Assembly: GCA_000309945.1 (NCBI GenBank)
Contig: CM001633.1
Span: 1,138,723-1,202,722, forward strand
Length of the DNA: 64,000 nucleotides
Direction: 5' to 3'
Source: Leptolyngbyaceae cyanobacterium JSC-12
GTDB lineage: Bacteria; Cyanobacteriota; Cyanobacteriia; Leptolyngbyales; Leptolyngbyaceae
The position numbers were made by a program, and so were the translations under genes. Of the stretch, positions 61,864 to 64,000 are shown piece after piece; position 1 is the first letter of the stretch; each line of letters starts with the position of its first letter. The notes beneath the pieces are model-generated. The model did no database searches, was not told the DNA's origin, and saw nothing but the letters and a program-made list of their open reading frames with translations.

Positions 61864-64000
61864 TTAAGAAGATGACTGCTTCAAATAGTTTGCCCACATT
61901 TGAGCATAGGCATTCTCCATCTCGCGGGCAAACTGTCGCCCATTCCACAGAGGGGCAGTTTGGCGAGACTGCCGCAATTGCCAGTTCACCTGTTGCCGTA
62001 AGGCTTCGTCCTTGCCAAAACGCACGCCCCACTCGACATATTCTTCATCTGTCCAAGCGATGCCTGCTTCCACTCCCACATTTTTCAGCATGGTGTAGCT
62101 GTTGCGGGCAGCAAATTGTTCACCCACACGGGTCACCAGCGGCACCCCCATCCACAAGGTTTCTAGCGTAGTGGTTGCGCCATTGTAGGGAAACGTATCC
62201 AGCACCACATCGGCAATCATCATATTTGCCCGGTGAACTGCTTCGCTAGGAGCATCGGGCAGGAAGCGCAACTGCTCAGGATTCACCCCTTCTTCCTCAG
62301 CAATCTGGTAGAAAAAGGCTTGAATCGAGTTTTGGTCAGCAAAGCCCTTAATCAAAAAGTAGCTATTCGGGACGTTTTTGATAATTCGCATTTGCAGCTT
62401 TGCGGTTTCCCGATGTCGCTTGTACCCTTTCTGAGTACTGAGATAGACGATCGCATCAGATGGAATGTCCAAATCTTCCCGGCGTAAGTTGGGCACTTCT
62501 ACTTCAAACCCATCCACGGCAATGTAAGTTTGGGGCAAACGCCAAATTTTTTCCGGGTAGTAGTCTTGCGCCCAATCGGGTAGCACATAGGGGTCCGCAA
62601 TAAAATAATCAATCGTGGGAATTCCTGCTGCATCCCAGCCTAACCACGTGACCTGAACTGGGGCAGGCTTGAGCGTCATAATTTCCGCCGTCACATCCAG
62701 CGTGATGCTATCCAGATCCACGAGAATATCAAGGTCGTCTTCATAAATGCAGTCTGCCAGGGCATGGGCATCATCAGCACAGTCAATTCCCATCCGGCAG
62801 GTATGATCCATCTGACTCTGAAACCATTCGTGCAAATAATCACCCTGCCGATTGGTAACAAAGTAGCCGTATAGTTCCACTTGTTCGCGATCGTGATATT
62901 TCAACAGCCAACGGGCAAGCCAGCCAACGGAATGCTGCCCCATGCAGTGAGATAGATAACCGACCTTAAGCCGTTTTGTGGCGCTGCGATCGCGTGAAGG
63001 GCGAGACCGATAACGAATCATGCGATCGCCCGCATACTGCTGCACATTCGCATAACAAAGCTGCATCACCTGATTCTGCATCGTGCGGTTCTGGCGCAGG
63101 TCATCCTGAAAGTAGGGCAAGAAATAGGGCGAGTTGAACAACCTGAGAACATGAGCCGAATTGAGGTTGGTTGGGTATTCTGCAATCAGGGTAGACAACC
63201 GCTGTAAATGAGACTGGAATGTATCTAGCGATTCTTGCCAACGCCCTCCCGCTGACATCAATCCTCGTAATACCAGCTTGTTAGACAAAACTTGCTCTAT
63301 CGTTGTGCTAACCAGTTCCAGACGAGATCGCGCCACTGCAATGCCCATATCATAATCTCGTGCATTCTGGTAGAAGGTTGCCAGATGCCACAAGGCTTCC
63401 AGATTGTTGGGATCAAGTTTGCAGTACTCTTCAACTAGATGGGCAGACAGCAACGGGCAGCGAACCCCATAAGCAATTTTGATCGCAGCATTCAGTACCA
63501 CACTAAACACAGACATTGATGCTGACAGATGCCGCAAGCAAGCAGCCGTAAAGTCAACTACGATACCGACTGGAGCAACGGTATCTAAAACAATTTGGAG
63601 CGTTTGGAGCAACCGCTCTGCGTTGATTTCGCCTGGATAAGATTCCAGCGCTGGAATGATTCCTAGTTCGTCTAATGTGTCATCTGTTAATTGCTCTAAT
63701 TGAGCAGACAACTGAATTAGACAGAGTAAATTATCAATATTATTGGGGTAAATTTCTCGCAGATGTTGGCGCATTACCCAGGCAAACTGAGTGTCGCCGC
63801 TCTTCTCCAGGCGATTGCTTTCCGCTGCCAACACCTCTACTAACTCAGCCGTCCATTGCTCAATCTCCTCTGGTTCACCATCTGCCATTGCCAGCAGCCA
63901 AGCTGTTTGGGCTTCCGCTTCTTGCCCTTGTAACAATAAGGCTACCCCCAGATACCAGTAGTGGGATTTAATGTTGGGTTCCGCTTCTGCCAACTGTTCA
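61864..64000 (-). CDS. SPINDLY-type O-GlcNAc transferase (GT41), N-terminus cut by window edge
   Basis: The frame is open to the right edge, so the true start lies beyond 64000; at least 712 residues are visible. The N-terminal half is all-helical, with tetratricopeptide-like repeats (VEEYCKLDPNNLEALWHLAT is one). The C-terminal half is a GT-B fold of the O-linked GlcNAc transferase family: LKVGYLSHCMGQHSVGWLA, VQVTWLGWDAAGIPTIDYFI, PETYIAVDG-like region, and VVLDTFPYNGATTTLETLWM followed by GVPLVTRVGEQFAARN, with the UDP-binding residues in place. In bacteria these modify proteins such as surface-appendage components. Co-directional with the GT-C-like gene, 3 bp apart. Confidence 0.9.
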   Translation of the reverse strand, partial: EQLAEAEPNIKSHYWYLGVALLLQGQEAEAQTAWLLAMADGEPEEIEQWTAELVEVLAAESNRLEKSGDTQFAWVMRQHLREIYPNNIDNLLCLIQLSAQLEQLTDDTLDELGIIPALESYPGEINAERLLQTLQIVLDTVAPVGIVVDFTAACLRHLSASMSVFSVVLNAAIKIAYGVRCPLLSAHLVEEYCKLDPNNLEALWHLATFYQNARDYDMGIAVARSRLELVSTTIEQVLSNKLVLRGLMSAGGRWQESLDTFQSHLQRLSTLIAEYPTNLNSAHVLRLFNSPYFLPYFQDDLRQNRTMQNQVMQLCYANVQQYAGDRMIRYRSRPSRDRSATKRLKVGYLSHCMGQHSVGWLARWLLKYHDREQVELYGYFVTNRQGDYLHEWFQSQMDHTCRMGIDCADDAHALADCIYEDDLDILVDLDSITLDVTAEIMTLKPAPVQVTWLGWDAAGIPTIDYFIADPYVLPDWAQDYYPEKIWRLPQTYIAVDGFEVEVPNLRREDLDIPSDAIVYLSTQKGYKRHRETAKLQMRIIKNVPNSYFLIKGFADQNSIQAFFYQIAEEEGVNPEQLRFLPDAPSEAVHRANMMIADVVLDTFPYNGATTTLETLWMGVPLVTRVGEQFAARNSYTMLKNVGVEAGIAWTDEEYVEWGVRFGKDEALRQQVNWQLRQSRQTAPLWNGRQFAREMENAYAQMWANYLKQSSS

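Noticed and set aside
1-64000. tRNA or rRNA genes
   Set aside because: No T-loop/acceptor-stem arrangement or rRNA-like sequence was recognised by eye; a covariance-model scan would be decisive.

Overview
The window is chromosomal DNA from a cyanobacterium, most likely a filamentous Leptolyngbya/Oscillatoria-type organism. The support is the many copies of the cyanobacterial palindrome GCGATCGC (HIP1), lineage-typical families (DUF4079, DUF1997, DUF2811, DUF1499, an S-layer-homology iron-uptake-type porin, a HetZ-related protein), a SigC-type group 2 sigma factor, LL-diaminopimelate aminotransferase, and an InrS-like nickel sensor. No phage, rRNA, tRNA, CRISPR array or intact insertion sequence was recognised. 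A HetZ-related gene alone does not prove heterocyst formation.

Layout. 0-5.6 kb: an ABC export operon (ATPase, ABC-2 permease, start of a Gldg-like protein), a short histidine kinase, an exopolyphosphatase and a Crp/Fnr regulator. 6.2-10.9 kb: a long acidic protein carrying repeated DLF-type motifs, followed by an actin/Hsp70-fold protein in the +1 frame; an A11 tract at the junction suggests one gene split in two. 11-20 kb: DUF4079, three trypsin-like serine proteases, a lipoprotein, a peptidoglycan-binding/SH3 protein, DUF1997, an atypical SDR and an InrS-like repressor. 20-27.6 kb: a run of exported or envelope proteins (FecR domain, barrel-like, beta-rich, SLH porin). 27.9-33 kb: a RecB/Cas4-like nuclease, DUF2811, a candidate replication origin, photolyase, folK plus NUDIX, and a 5'-truncated hybrid kinase remnant. 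33-45 kb: amylo-alpha-1,6-glucosidase, HetZ-related protein, YciO/Sua5, LarC, a DUF4333 lipoprotein, an FAD oxidoreductase and a fibrillin-like protein. 45-54 kb: Usp, dapL, a small MITE, amidohydrolase, sepF, obg, and a GNAT/Uma2/miaE/papain-like row. 54-64 kb: coaD with a coiled-coil partner, DUF1499, sigC, lipA-gpsA, rpmB, a GT-C-like membrane protein and a SPINDLY-type O-GlcNAc transferase cut by the window edge.

Most striking observations. (1) A gene-free stretch at about 29.39-29.56 kb holds four exact copies of TGTGGAAAA (reverse complement TTTTCCACA, the cyanobacterial DnaA box) and five relaxed copies, all in one orientation, several exactly 11 bp apart and next to an AT-rich segment: a strong oriC candidate. 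(2) The A11 junction at 9154-9164. (3) A 7-bp tandem repeat (GTCAGRA x7) inside larC, at the boundary that corresponds to LarC1/LarC2, where gain or loss of one unit would shift the frame. (4) An uncharacterised protein with a papain-like Cys/His/Asp arrangement upstream of miaE. All functional statements come from reading the sequence and from family knowledge; no database search was run.
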